Source: a virus. From it: a stretch of DNA of 24,726 nucleotides. Positions 6,681 to 12,768 of the stretch are shown piece by piece; the stretch's first letter is position 1, and each line of letters opens with the position of its first letter. The notes under the pieces are model-generated. The model saw only the letters and a program-made list of their open reading frames with translations, was not told the origin of the DNA and did no database searches. The translations under genes were made by a program, and so were the position numbers. The stretch is taken from positions 1-24,726 of IMG/VR virus record IMGVR_UViG_3300032224_001746; one strand, written 5' to 3'.

Positions 6681-6709
6681 TTGCCAAACAGCCATTTTTC
6701 GTGTATAAT
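6681..6709 (+). promoter_or_regulatory. Sigma70-type promoter, TTGCCA class
   Basis: TTGCCA at 6681-6686, 17-base spacer, TATAAT at 6704-6709. The -35 box overlaps the end of a small inverted repeat (CAACC at 6667-6671 with GGTTG at 6679-6683). It leads into the 6753-8014 operon, which ends at the terminator at 8026. Confidence 0.75.
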
Positions 6710-6752
6710 AGCACCTGTAGCTTACATTATGTTCAATTTGAAAGGAAATAAA

Positions 6753-7097
6753 ATGACTATTACTATTCGTAAAGGCAAACCTAACCGCCACGAAAAAATC
6801 ACTCAAGTGATGCTCTCTGGCAAACCCGTAACACCTGAAGAAATTCAGGCTGTATTCAAAGGCACAGACCAAGAAGCAGTTCTGTATCGCCTATCAACCA
6901 ACATCTACAACATTCGTAAAGATGGTGGTATTGTTAAGGTGATTAAGAATGGCCGTAAGGTTCAAGCATATCAATTGGTTAACTTTGACCAGTTCGATAA
7001 GAACGGCCGTTTTGTACAGAAGAAAGCACCTGTTGCCGCTAAACCTGTTGCAACACCTGCACCTGTTACTGAAACAAAAACTGAGGTAACAGTATAA
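6753..7097 (+). CDS. Putative winged-helix-like DNA-binding protein
   Basis: A 114-residue protein. Residues about 10-80 look like a winged helix: KITQVMLSGKPVTPEEI, then LYRLSTNIYNIRKDGGIVKV with basic NGRKVQAYQL as a wing. The C-terminal 30 residues are a Pro/Ala/Lys-rich flexible tail. ATG 6753 follows a good AAAGGA site; an upstream in-frame ATG at 6729 is less likely. First in its operon and moderately basic, it could be an early transcription regulator. DNA binding is inferred from the fold pattern only. Confidence 0.6.
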   Translation: MTITIRKGKPNRHEKITQVMLSGKPVTPEEIQAVFKGTDQEAVLYRLSTNIYNIRKDGGIVKVIKNGRKVQAYQLVNFDQFDKNGRFVQKKAPVAAKPVATPAPVTETKTEVTV

Positions 7098-7318
7098 TGA
7101 CAAAATACATCGCAAAGCCATCTTTGTTTAATAACAAAGACATGATGGAATTTGACGATGCGAAGTCTGCTATTGTTTACTTAAACTCTAAACTATCGGC
7201 AGTCGGGTCACACCCCGACTCCGATTATGTTTATATCGAACCTAAGGTTTCAAGTAAACACCTCAAACGTTCCATCGAAGAATATATGTGGATTGGTAAA
7301 TTGATTGTTCAGGAGTAA
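7097..7318 (+). CDS. Small hypothetical phage protein
   Basis: A 73-residue protein starting MTKYIAKPSLFNNKDMMEF, with ATG 7097 overlapping the previous TAA by one base. A short helical segment (DDAKSAIVYLNSKL) is followed by DYVYIEPKVSSKHLKRSI and a hydrophobic WIGKLIVQE end. There is no recognised domain. Position and overlap support translation in the 6753 operon. Confidence 0.6.
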   Translation: MTKYIAKPSLFNNKDMMEFDDAKSAIVYLNSKLSAVGSHPDSDYVYIEPKVSSKHLKRSIEEYMWIGKLIVQE

Positions 7319-7320
7319 TC

Positions 7321-7455
7321 ATGCAACTCATTATTGGTTTTGTTCTAGGTTTTTTTGTAGCAACAAGTGGTTTTGTTGGTGTTGCAACTTGGCTAGATAA
7401 TGCAATCAACACCGCAAAAACTGTTTCAATTAAAGTTGATGAAGGTAGAAAATGA
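7321..7455 (+). CDS. Small membrane protein
   Basis: A 44-residue ORF starting at ATG 7321, two bases after the previous stop. It has an N-terminal hydrophobic segment MQLIIGFVLGFFVATSGFVG and a polar tail TAKTVSIKVDEGRK. An AGGAG sequence within the end of the preceding gene serves as a ribosome binding site. Its stop overlaps the lipoprotein start as ATGA. It may anchor at the inner membrane; no function is recognised. Confidence 0.6.
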   Translation: MQLIIGFVLGFFVATSGFVGVATWLDNAINTAKTVSIKVDEGRK

Positions 7456-7694
7456 AAAACGTTAAACTTGCTGGCACTATCTTGGCATCTATTGTGATGG
7501 TTGGTTGTTCTTCAACACCAACCTATAAATTGTCCAATTACAAAGGACCTGAAGCAATGGAACGTAATGAAGTAGTGCAGGCTGCAAAGCAATGTGTGTA
7601 CGCTAAATTGCGTCCAAATGTAGAATATCTGACTGCCAAAACCGATTCAGGTCGTGCTTTGGTACCTGTGAATGTGCATTGTGAACCTTACTAA
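7452..7694 (+). CDS. Small phage lipoprotein
   Basis: An 80-residue protein with a clear lipoprotein signal: basic start MKNVK, hydrophobic LAGTILASIVMV and lipobox VGCSS with Cys at residue 19, expected to be lipidated after signal peptidase II cleavage. The mature part contains YKLSNYKGPEAMERNEVVQA and VPVNVHCEPY, a pattern I associate with small lipoproteins of unknown role in T4-like phages. Phage lipoproteins can act in superinfection exclusion or lysis control, but nothing here decides that. It sits among three membrane-associated small genes. Confidence 0.8.
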   Translation: MKNVKLAGTILASIVMVGCSSTPTYKLSNYKGPEAMERNEVVQAAKQCVYAKLRPNVEYLTAKTDSGRALVPVNVHCEPY

Positions 7695-7702
7695 GGTATA
7701 TC

Positions 7703-8014
7703 ATGGAATTATTTGACAATCTTGCCGCTATTGGCCTGACCCGCCAAGTGCTATCGATGCTGATAGTTGGCGGTTTCGCTGTTATTGCGGTTGGTATGTT
7801 TTGGCAACAAATTGTACTTGGTGCAGGAATCTTTTTTGCTGTATTTTGCCTAGTTGGTCCAATTAACGCAACTACTGATAATTCAAAAGCTTGGTCTGAA
7901 CGGAAAATTGAAGAAATGGATGCGGCAAATAAGAAGGAATTCCTAAAAGATTGCACTCATTATGGTGACAGTTTGGTAAAATGTGAGGAAATTTGGAATG
8001 AGCGGGACCGCTAA
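7703..8014 (+). CDS. Small membrane protein, two hydrophobic segments
   Basis: A 103-residue protein. Two hydrophobic segments at about 17-33 (VLSMLIVGGFAVIAVGM) and 37-53 (IVLGAGIFFAVFCLVGP) are followed by a soluble charged tail with HYGDSLVKCEEIW. It starts at ATG 7703 after a GGTAT-spaced weak ribosome binding site. It is the last gene of the 6753 operon, with an intrinsic terminator 12 bases downstream. It resembles small conserved proteins of other phages; the function is unknown. Confidence 0.7.
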   Translation: MELFDNLAAIGLTRQVLSMLIVGGFAVIAVGMFWQQIVLGAGIFFAVFCLVGPINATTDNSKAWSERKIEEMDAANKKEFLKDCTHYGDSLVKCEEIWNERDR

Positions 8015-8025
8015 AATGAACAAAT

Positions 8026-8062
8026 TGGCCAATTTGGCAGTTTTGCCATTTTGGCCATTTTT
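8026..8062 (+). terminator. Intrinsic terminator of the 6753-8014 operon
   Basis: The stem is TGGCCAA (8026-8032) with TTGGCCA (8051-8057), then a TT/TT mismatch, then TGGCA (8035-8039) with TGCCA (8044-8048). The loop is GTTT and five Ts follow (8058-8062). It lies 12 bases after the stop of the upstream gene. Confidence 0.8.
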
Positions 8063-8205
8063 CACATTCCGAAGCGAGTATTGGTCTAGTTGCCTGTGTG
8101 GTATGCCTGTGGCGACTCACCAGGATCGTCTGGAAGGCGCTCTGGTTGGTTGGTCTAATACAGACTAAGGTCAGGATCCGAGCGTCTCCTAGACTGTCCT
8201 ATGTA
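8063..8205 (+). other. GC-rich intergenic stretch without assignable gene
   Basis: This segment between the terminator and the next promoter is clearly richer in G and C than the rest of the window. The + frame open from 7983 to 8168 crosses it, but it starts inside the previous gene and runs through the terminator stem, so I do not call it as a gene. I looked for a tRNA cloverleaf and found no consistent acceptor plus T-arm. It could be a small RNA, a decayed gene piece or a foreign insert. Confidence 0.4.
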
Positions 8206-8207
8206 TG

Positions 8208-8258
8208 GATAGTTTTTGTCTATCATTGTAGACAATATCAATAGTTTTTGTCTATAAT
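8208..8258 (+). promoter_or_regulatory. Promoter with duplicated 15-base operator-like motif
   Basis: A -35-like TAGACA (8229-8234), 18-base spacer and TATAAT (8253-8258). The motif ATAGTTTTTGTCTAT occurs perfectly twice, at 8209-8223 and 8241-8255, exactly 32 bases apart (about three helical turns), the second copy covering part of the -10 box. A 7-bp inverted repeat TTGTCTA/TAGACAA (8216-8222 with 8229-8235) overlaps the -35 box. Confidence 0.6.
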
Positions 8259-8280
8259 AAGATACATTTTTGGAAATTTT

Positions 8281-8433
8281 ATGATTTTTGCAATTTTGAA
8301 TATTTTGGCCGCAATTTGGTTGTGGGATGCTTCAGCCAGAGCGTTTGGGGTTAACTATGATAAAGTTGGTTGGATTTTAATCTTTGCTTCAGCATTTAAT
8401 GCTGCGGTTGGTTTAGATTATTTTGTACCATGA
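8281..8433 (+). CDS. Small membrane protein
   Basis: A 50-residue hydrophobic protein starting at ATG 8281 after GGAAATTTT. Hydrophobic segments MIFAILNILAAIWLW and GWILIFASAFNAAVGL are joined by a short polar loop, giving a probable two-pass membrane protein. It is a single-gene unit behind the double-motif promoter; a hairpin and another promoter follow. A longer form from GTG/TTG-type starts near 8248 would start inside the -10 box and is rejected. The function is unknown. Confidence 0.6.
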   Translation: MIFAILNILAAIWLWDASARAFGVNYDKVGWILIFASAFNAAVGLDYFVP

Positions 8434-8469
8434 CATATCGGCAATATTATTGGAAAGAAATGAAAAGAA

Positions 8470-8509
8470 CTTTTGTGTGCTTGCTTATATACACAAAAGG
8501 CTTTATACT
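8470..8509 (+). promoter_or_regulatory. Promoter overlapped by a perfect 9-bp inverted repeat
   Basis: TTGCTT at 8481-8486 and TATACT at 8504-8509 with a 17-base spacer form a plausible sigma70 promoter for the 8535 gene. CTTTTGTGT (8470-8478) and ACACAAAAG (8491-8499) are perfect inverted repeats whose 12-base loop contains the -35 box. This suggests an operator, or else a terminator lacking its T-run. Confidence 0.55.
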
Positions 8510-8534
8510 CAATAGACGTATTTAAGGAGTAACA

Positions 8535-9275
8535 ATGAAAGTTTATATTGGTAAATATACCAATTGGATTGGTCCTTATCAAATTGCAGAAAAGATTCTG
8601 TTTTGGATAGACAAAGATGATGACCGTGTACATAAGTTCGGTGAATTTCTTGCCCATGGTTTTCACAAAGAAACAGAAGAACAAAGCAAACGTTGGTTTA
8701 GAAATGACCGGCCAATTACTTTGTTATACAAAGTGTGCAATTGGATTCAATCAAAGAAAAAACAAAAAGTAAAAATTCATATCGATTATTGGGACACATG
8801 GAATATGGATAGTACATTGTCACCAATCATTTTGCCAATGTTAAAACAACTCAAAGCAACTAAACAGGGTTCAGCTCAGGTTGATCCTGAAGATGTGCCT
8901 GTAGAATTGCGTATTGAAGGACATAAAGATTGGTCAGAACAATTTGAATTTGAATTTGATGACCATGAACAATACAAAACCGATTCTTGGAATATTGTCC
9001 ATCGCCGTTGGGATTGGGTGATGGATGAAATGATTTGGACATTTGAACAATTACAACCTGATTGTGATTGGGAAGAACAATACGCTTCTGGTGTTTTTGA
9101 CCATTACCATGAGCCTTGCAAATGGGATGAAAATGGTAAACCAACATTGTATCAAATGATGGATGGTCCTAATCACACATATGAGATAGATTGGGAAGGT
9201 CGTAGCAAACACCAAGAACGTATCAATAATGGTTTACGTTTGTTTGGTAAATACTATCAAGGATTGTGGGATTAA
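8535..9275 (+). CDS. Conserved T4-like phage protein, function unknown
   Basis: A 246-residue protein starting MKVYIGKYTNWIGPYQIAEK with a strong AAGGAG site before ATG 8535. Recognisable blocks are FGEFLAHG, KIHIDYWDTWNMDSTL, IILPMLKQLK, HRRWDWVMDEMIWTFEQL and the end IDWEGRSKHQERI then GLRLFGKYYQGLWD. From memory this is a widespread protein in T4-like marine and freshwater phages with no assigned function. Its many Trp, Asp and His residues suggest a catalytic or metal-binding role, but no known motif is present. It is first in a long run of small genes reaching 12871. Confidence 0.85.
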   Translation: MKVYIGKYTNWIGPYQIAEKILFWIDKDDDRVHKFGEFLAHGFHKETEEQSKRWFRNDRPITLLYKVCNWIQSKKKQKVKIHIDYWDTWNMDSTLSPIILPMLKQLKATKQGSAQVDPEDVPVELRIEGHKDWSEQFEFEFDDHEQYKTDSWNIVHRRWDWVMDEMIWTFEQLQPDCDWEEQYASGVFDHYHEPCKWDENGKPTLYQMMDGPNHTYEIDWEGRSKHQERINNGLRLFGKYYQGLWD

Positions 9276-9277
9276 TT

Positions 9278-9457
9278 ATGAATCAAGAAGAAGCATTCAA
9301 ACGAATTGAGGCACTAGAAGAAGAAATGCGTATCCTCAAAATGAGGGTGGCTACTATGGTTGAAATTCAAGAACAACTAGATGAAGTTGATGACCGTACA
9401 CGACAATTCAAAAAGTTTACACAAACTGGCCATCCAGATTTTGATTTAGGAAATTGA
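9278..9457 (+). CDS. Small coiled-coil protein
   Basis: A 59-residue protein starting at ATG 9278, two bases after the previous stop (the longer frame from 9266 was rejected). The heptad-like pattern IEALEEEMRILKMRVATMV continues through EIQEQLDEVDDRTRQF, so most of the protein should be one coiled coil ending in a short polar tail GHPDFDLGN. It could be a dimeric adaptor. No family is recognised. Confidence 0.65.
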   Translation: MNQEEAFKRIEALEEEMRILKMRVATMVEIQEQLDEVDDRTRQFKKFTQTGHPDFDLGN

Positions 9458-9458
9458 T

Positions 9459-9701
9459 ATGATGTGTTTTGTACATTACATTTCATCTGTACTACGATTA
9501 AAGGAATCGGAAAAAACCGTTGCTATGATGCGTGAAGAAAAGAATTCAGACAGAGGTGTACCTGATATGGTATTGGCACAAAGAGATTTCATTCAAAATG
9601 AAATGGAATATTTCAAGGATGAATGTATCAAATTTACCTTTGTGTCTGTTGCCTTATGCATAAGTATTATGTTAACATTGGTCTTATTTTACTGGAGATA
9701 A
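9459..9701 (+). CDS. Small tail-anchored membrane protein
   Basis: An 80-residue protein. A charged N-terminal part (RLKESEKTVAMMREEKNS) and a helix VLAQRDFIQNEMEYFKDE precede a C-terminal membrane segment FVSVALCISIMLTLVLFYW. The layout is that of a tail-anchored inner-membrane protein. It starts at ATG 9459 one base after the previous stop and precedes another small membrane protein at 9703. The function is unknown. Confidence 0.6.
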   Translation: MMCFVHYISSVLRLKESEKTVAMMREEKNSDRGVPDMVLAQRDFIQNEMEYFKDECIKFTFVSVALCISIMLTLVLFYWR

Positions 9702-9702
9702 A

Positions 9703-9948
9703 ATGGAAAATATCAAAAAATGGTTCGTTGACCATTACAAAAAAATCATAGCAATTGTTGTTATTGTTTTTGGTATTCATTATCTTTTTTTTAAAGATAT
9801 GTACTTGTCACAATCAGAATTGAAAGGTGGCATACAAAATCATTTGGTATGGTCAATCAAAGGAGAATGTTTCTTTGTGAAACCTAGTATTGTGTTAGTT
9901 AATCAGAACGTTGTTCTTGTACGTGTAGAGGATTGTGATAAGAAATGA
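9703..9948 (+). CDS. Small N-terminally anchored membrane protein
   Basis: An 81-residue protein. Basic MENIKKWFVDHYKK is followed by a membrane segment IIAIVVIVFGIHYLFF (about 15-30) and a soluble, probably periplasmic, part with two cysteines (GECFFVKP, VEDCDKK) that could form a disulphide. A TGGAGA ribosome binding site precedes ATG 9703. Its stop overlaps the next start as ATGA. The function is unknown; pairing with the 9459 membrane protein may be meaningful. Confidence 0.65.
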   Translation: MENIKKWFVDHYKKIIAIVVIVFGIHYLFFKDMYLSQSELKGGIQNHLVWSIKGECFFVKPSIVLVNQNVVLVRVEDCDKK

Positions 9949-10118
9949 AACCCAATAAAGATTTTCGCCTAAGTAAAACCACTAAGCGTATGCTTTCTAT
10001 GATTACGGATGATAAATCCAGAAATCAATATAAGAGAATGATGATTGATGCAGAAATCTCTGAAAGATCCGCACGCTCAGCTAAACTGAATTTAAAACAT
10101 AATCAAGGAGATGAATGA
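9945..10118 (+). CDS. Small basic conserved phage protein
   Basis: A 57-residue basic ORF starting at ATG 9945 inside the previous stop. The segments MKPNKDFRLSKTTKRMLSMI and YKRMMIDAEISERSAR recur, as I recall, in small proteins of T4-like phages. It ends with an embedded AAGGAG that serves the next gene. It is probably helical and could bind nucleic acid by charge; no function is established. Confidence 0.65.
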   Translation: MKPNKDFRLSKTTKRMLSMITDDKSRNQYKRMMIDAEISERSARSAKLNLKHNQGDE

Positions 10119-10402
10119 TGGCATTATTTGTTGAAGTGGACTCAGTTGAAAAAAACTGTAAAGTAATTATTAATTTGGATGAAGTAATGGAAATAGCACC
10201 GCTGTTAGCGGGTGGTTGTGACTTGTTCTTCTCTGATTCAGCCGCAGTTGGTGGCAAACGTGCAATGAAAGTAACTGATAGTTACGAACTATTCAAACAA
10301 TTTGCAATGACTACCGTATCAAGTGATGATATTGCAAAACGTTTTCCTACAAAAAAAGGAAATAAATTGAGTGACCTCGATGTGGAGATTCCAAAATTAT
10401 GA
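10118..10402 (+). CDS. Small conserved phage protein
   Basis: About 94 residues starting MALFVEVDSVEKN, with KVIINLDEVMEIAPL and a CDLFFSDS strand-like segment, then a helical YELFKQFAMTTV and a Lys-rich end. Two consecutive ATGs exist (10115, 10118); 10118 gives the better seven-base spacing from AAGGAG. The beta-rich first half with NLDEVMEI looks like a small regulatory or structural domain. There is no known function. It overlaps the next gene by ATGA. Confidence 0.7.
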   Translation: MALFVEVDSVEKNCKVIINLDEVMEIAPLLAGGCDLFFSDSAAVGGKRAMKVTDSYELFKQFAMTTVSSDDIAKRFPTKKGNKLSDLDVEIPKL

Positions 10403-10668
10403 GCAAATTTACATTCACCTGTGTAGATGACGAACCTTCTGCATGGGGTCAAAGATTTAAATCTACGACCACCAAAGAATTTGAAGCAGTTACATTGGAT
10501 CAAATTCTACCCGAATTTGAGACCTTCTTGCGTGGATGTGGATTTGAGTTTGATGGACACTTAGATTGGTATACACCAGATGAACCATCCAAATTAGATT
10601 TAGAAAAAGAAATGAAAAATCAATTTAAGGATGACAATACGGCACCTTTATTTCATCACCCTGTTTGA
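10399..10668 (+). CDS. Small conserved phage protein
   Basis: An 89-residue protein starting MSKFTFTCVDDEPSAWGQRF, followed by EFEAVTLDQILPEFETFLRG and CGFEFDGHLDW. This block (LPEFE-x-FLRGCGF) is a recurring phage pattern without known function. It starts inside the previous stop (ATGA). No metal site or catalytic motif is visible. Confidence 0.75.
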   Translation: MSKFTFTCVDDEPSAWGQRFKSTTTKEFEAVTLDQILPEFETFLRGCGFEFDGHLDWYTPDEPSKLDLEKEMKNQFKDDNTAPLFHHPV

Positions 10669-10676
10669 GAATAAAA

Positions 10677-10829
10677 ATGTGGCGTCTTTGGGCAAAAGCT
10701 CTTGGTGAAAAAGTTGGTAATAATGACAAAGAGGCAAACACAATAGCTTGTATTCGTACAGCTATTGTGTTATCATACATTATAACCAACTGCTTTATTG
10801 TGGCAGGTGTAATCAGACATTGGAATTAA
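10677..10829 (+). CDS. Small conserved phage membrane protein
   Basis: A 50-residue ORF starting MWRLWAKALGEKVGN, then NDKEANTIACIRTAIVLSYI and a hydrophobic IITNCFIVAGVI segment ending in RHWN. The MWRLWAKALGEK start and RHW end resemble a small protein I recall from T4-like phages. It is probably single-pass in the inner membrane. A perfect 12-bp inverted repeat lies within the coding sequence (10737-10771). Confidence 0.7.
   Translation: MWRLWAKALGEKVGNNDKEANTIACIRTAIVLSYIITNCFIVAGVIRHWN
10737..10771 (+). repeat. Perfect 12-bp inverted repeat inside a gene
   Basis: AACACAATAGCT at 10737-10748 and AGCTATTGTGTT at 10760-10771 are perfect complements separated by 11 bases. It lies inside the 50-residue membrane protein gene and would form a strong mRNA hairpin. 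No T-run follows, so it is not a usual terminator; it could be a processing or mRNA-stability element. Confidence 0.6.
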
Positions 10830-10830
10830 A

Positions 10831-11400
10831 ATGAATATTTTCTATCTACATAATGATCCAAAAACCTGTGCTGAAATGCACGTTGATAAACACGTTTGCA
10901 AAATGGTAATTGAATATGCTCAGTTGTTATCAACAGCTCATCGTGTTCTTGATGGTGAGATGTATATCGATAAAACAATTAATAATCGTAAAATTAAACG
11001 ATGGCGATTATTTGATGAACGTGAATTGAGATTGATGAAACCCACAATGATGAATCATCCTTCTGCTATTTGGGTTCGTCAAAGTGACAAACATTATTTG
11101 TGGCTATATAATATGTGGTGTGAATTACTAAAAGAATTCACCTATCGTTATGGTAAAACACACGCAACAGCAAGATTGATACCAGATTTGGCCAAAGTAC
11201 CAGATAAATGTCCTGTTGGTGATTTTGTTGGCCCAACTCCTGCGATGCCTGATGATTGTAAAGTTCCTGGTAATTCATTGCAATCATATCATAATTATTA
11301 TGTGATGAAGAAAGAACATTTATGGTCTTGGAAAGGCAAGATAAATAGTAGAAAAGAACCGGAATGGTTTGTACAGGCAATCCTTAAATTAGCAGCTTAA
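10831..11400 (+). CDS. Possible pyrimidine-dimer DNA glycosylase family protein
   Basis: A 189-residue protein starting MNIFYLHNDPKTCAEMHVDK, then HVCKMVIEYAQLLSTAHRVL, NHPSAIWVRQS, LLKEFTYRYGKTHAT, a PxPAMPDDCK segment and a C-terminal HNYYVMKKEHLW. From memory, phage proteins of this pattern are often placed near the T4 endonuclease V (Pyr_excise) group. The conserved His-rich start fits a small enzyme. I cannot confirm the catalytic N-terminal residue that endonuclease V uses, so the activity is uncertain. It starts directly after the previous stop. Confidence 0.6.
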   Translation: MNIFYLHNDPKTCAEMHVDKHVCKMVIEYAQLLSTAHRVLDGEMYIDKTINNRKIKRWRLFDERELRLMKPTMMNHPSAIWVRQSDKHYLWLYNMWCELLKEFTYRYGKTHATARLIPDLAKVPDKCPVGDFVGPTPAMPDDCKVPGNSLQSYHNYYVMKKEHLWSWKGKINSRKEPEWFVQAILKLAA

Positions 11401-11409
11401 AGGAAAATT

Positions 11410-11937
11410 ATGGTTACTCTTGTGAAACATGAATGGCATCAAGTTGATTCGCAATTTGCATACGAACTTGATATTGATACATTGGCTGAAATCTATCCCG
11501 ATATGAAGAAACGGGAACTCAAACAGTTAATGAAACAGATTGAAAGTGGTGAAGCTGACGTTGAAGAAATTATCAACGAAGCATGGAATAATGATATTGA
11601 AATTGAATGGGAACGCCAATACGATGATTGGTGGACTGACCGCAAAGGTGGTTATGAAGTTACTTATGAATTAGGTGATGAAGATAGTTGGCACCACACA
11701 CCTCCTCCACCAGAACCTACACACAAATGTACCAAGTGTAAATGGACCGGCCAATCATATGACGCTGATTGGAAATGGGAAGATGAAAATGGTAATCGAT
11801 ATGAAGAATCTAAAAAGATTTGTCCTATGTGTGAATCTGATACCGAATTGACGGAACAAGGTCTTAAAGAAGAAGCAGACCGTGCAAAATGGGATGCTGA
11901 GTGGGCAACTGAAAGTGATGAAAAAGGAGAAGAATGA
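11410..11937 (+). CDS. Acidic zinc-ribbon protein
   Basis: A 175-residue acidic protein. The N-terminal 100 residues contain a helix MKKRELKQLMKQIESGEADV and a Trp/Asp-rich stretch. A zinc ribbon follows: CTKC at 107-110 and CPMC at 138-141, with a Pro-rich PPPPEP linker in front. AAGGAAA before ATG 11410 serves as the ribosome binding site. Zinc ribbons of this type bind nucleic acids or proteins; no specific family is recognised. Confidence 0.7.
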   Translation: MVTLVKHEWHQVDSQFAYELDIDTLAEIYPDMKKRELKQLMKQIESGEADVEEIINEAWNNDIEIEWERQYDDWWTDRKGGYEVTYELGDEDSWHHTPPPPEPTHKCTKCKWTGQSYDADWKWEDENGNRYEESKKICPMCESDTELTEQGLKEEADRAKWDAEWATESDEKGEE

Positions 11938-12317
11938 TGGCAGTATGGTCAATTAAACCAACATGGAAAAAATCTTTGATTGAACGGATGTACTTTCGTA
12001 AAGGTGACAATCGTTTCATCGTTGAAACTGGTTGGCGTTGGGGTGAATTTACCTGCATTACCGAAGATAATAATCCACCAGAAATCGAAGCCGGTGCTAA
12101 TCTTTGGGACTGTGGTTATGACGTTGAAATGATTGAGATGAATGATGGTTGTTGGGAAGAACACGACTTTGATGATTGCGATGAAGAAACCCGTGAGTGG
12201 TTAGAAAACTTCTTAGAAGAAAATTCATGGATGGATTTAGAAGAAGAAGGTTGGGACCAATATGAATCTGAATGTATTATTGATTGTGACCCTGAAATTG
12301 AAAAGATTGAAGATTAA
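11937..12317 (+). CDS. Acidic conserved T4-like phage protein
   Basis: About 126 residues, very acidic. Recognisable segments are MAVWSIKPTWKKSLIERMY, GDNRFIVETGWRWGEFT, DGCWEEHDFDDCDEETREWL and ENFLEENSWMDLEEEGW. I recall this pattern from T4-like aquatic phages, without known function. ATG 11937 gives better spacing from AGGAG than the adjacent 11934, and overlaps the previous stop. Its strong negative charge could mimic nucleic acid, but that is speculative. Confidence 0.8.
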   Translation: MAVWSIKPTWKKSLIERMYFRKGDNRFIVETGWRWGEFTCITEDNNPPEIEAGANLWDCGYDVEMIEMNDGCWEEHDFDDCDEETREWLENFLEENSWMDLEEEGWDQYESECIIDCDPEIEKIED

Positions 12318-12595
12318 TGAAATATACTTTTCTAAATAAAGATACCAATGAAGTTGAAGAACATACAATGAGGCTATCTGAATTGGATGATTTTAAAACA
12401 AACAATCCACATTTAGAACGTCACTTTGCGCCAGATTCTATGCCAATTTTTAGTGATGGTTCACGTATGTCTACTCCTGGTATTGGTCAACCAGTTAAAG
12501 CATTTGAACAAGGTGTCATTGAACGTATGAAAGCCACGATTCCTGGTAACACACTATCCAAAACACACAAGACGAAACTCCCAAGAGAATGGTAA
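12317..12595 (+). CDS. Small hypothetical phage protein
   Basis: A 92-residue protein starting MKYTFLNKDTNEVEEHTMRL, then LDDFKTNNPHLERHFAP. ATG 12317 overlaps the previous TAA by one base. The start, with its strand-turn-strand look and the KTNNPHLE segment, resembles small phage proteins that in some genomes carry a zinc ribbon; no cysteines are present here. It has a basic C-terminus. The function is unknown. Confidence 0.65.
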   Translation: MKYTFLNKDTNEVEEHTMRLSELDDFKTNNPHLERHFAPDSMPIFSDGSRMSTPGIGQPVKAFEQGVIERMKATIPGNTLSKTHKTKLPREW

Positions 12596-12597
12596 TC

Positions 12598-12768
12598 ATG
12601 TCATCAACTCAAATCCCTTATCTTTTATTGAAAAAGGATCGAAATGATAAAGTTAAACCTGTAGAAAAGGTTCATAAAATTCCTGCACTTCAACGTCAAC
12701 AAGGGAGATTTTATGAGCAAAAAGAAAATCATGACAAAACAACAGCGGCTCTATTACGCAGCAAGTGA
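12598..12768 (+). CDS. Small basic hypothetical protein
   Basis: A 56-residue ORF starting MSSTQIPYLLLKKDRN at ATG 12598, two bases after the previous stop. It is Lys/Gln-rich with KVHKIPALQRQQGRFYEQKE. Its last 56 bases overlap the next ORF in another frame, so one of the two could be spurious; the next has the better ribosome binding site. Confidence 0.45.
   Translation: MSSTQIPYLLLKKDRNDKVKPVEKVHKIPALQRQQGRFYEQKENHDKTTAALLRSK

Noticed and set aside
7983-8168. 61-codon + frame crossing the 8026 terminator
   Set aside because: It begins inside the previous gene, translates through the terminator stem and lacks a ribosome binding site; only its C-terminal part looks protein-like.
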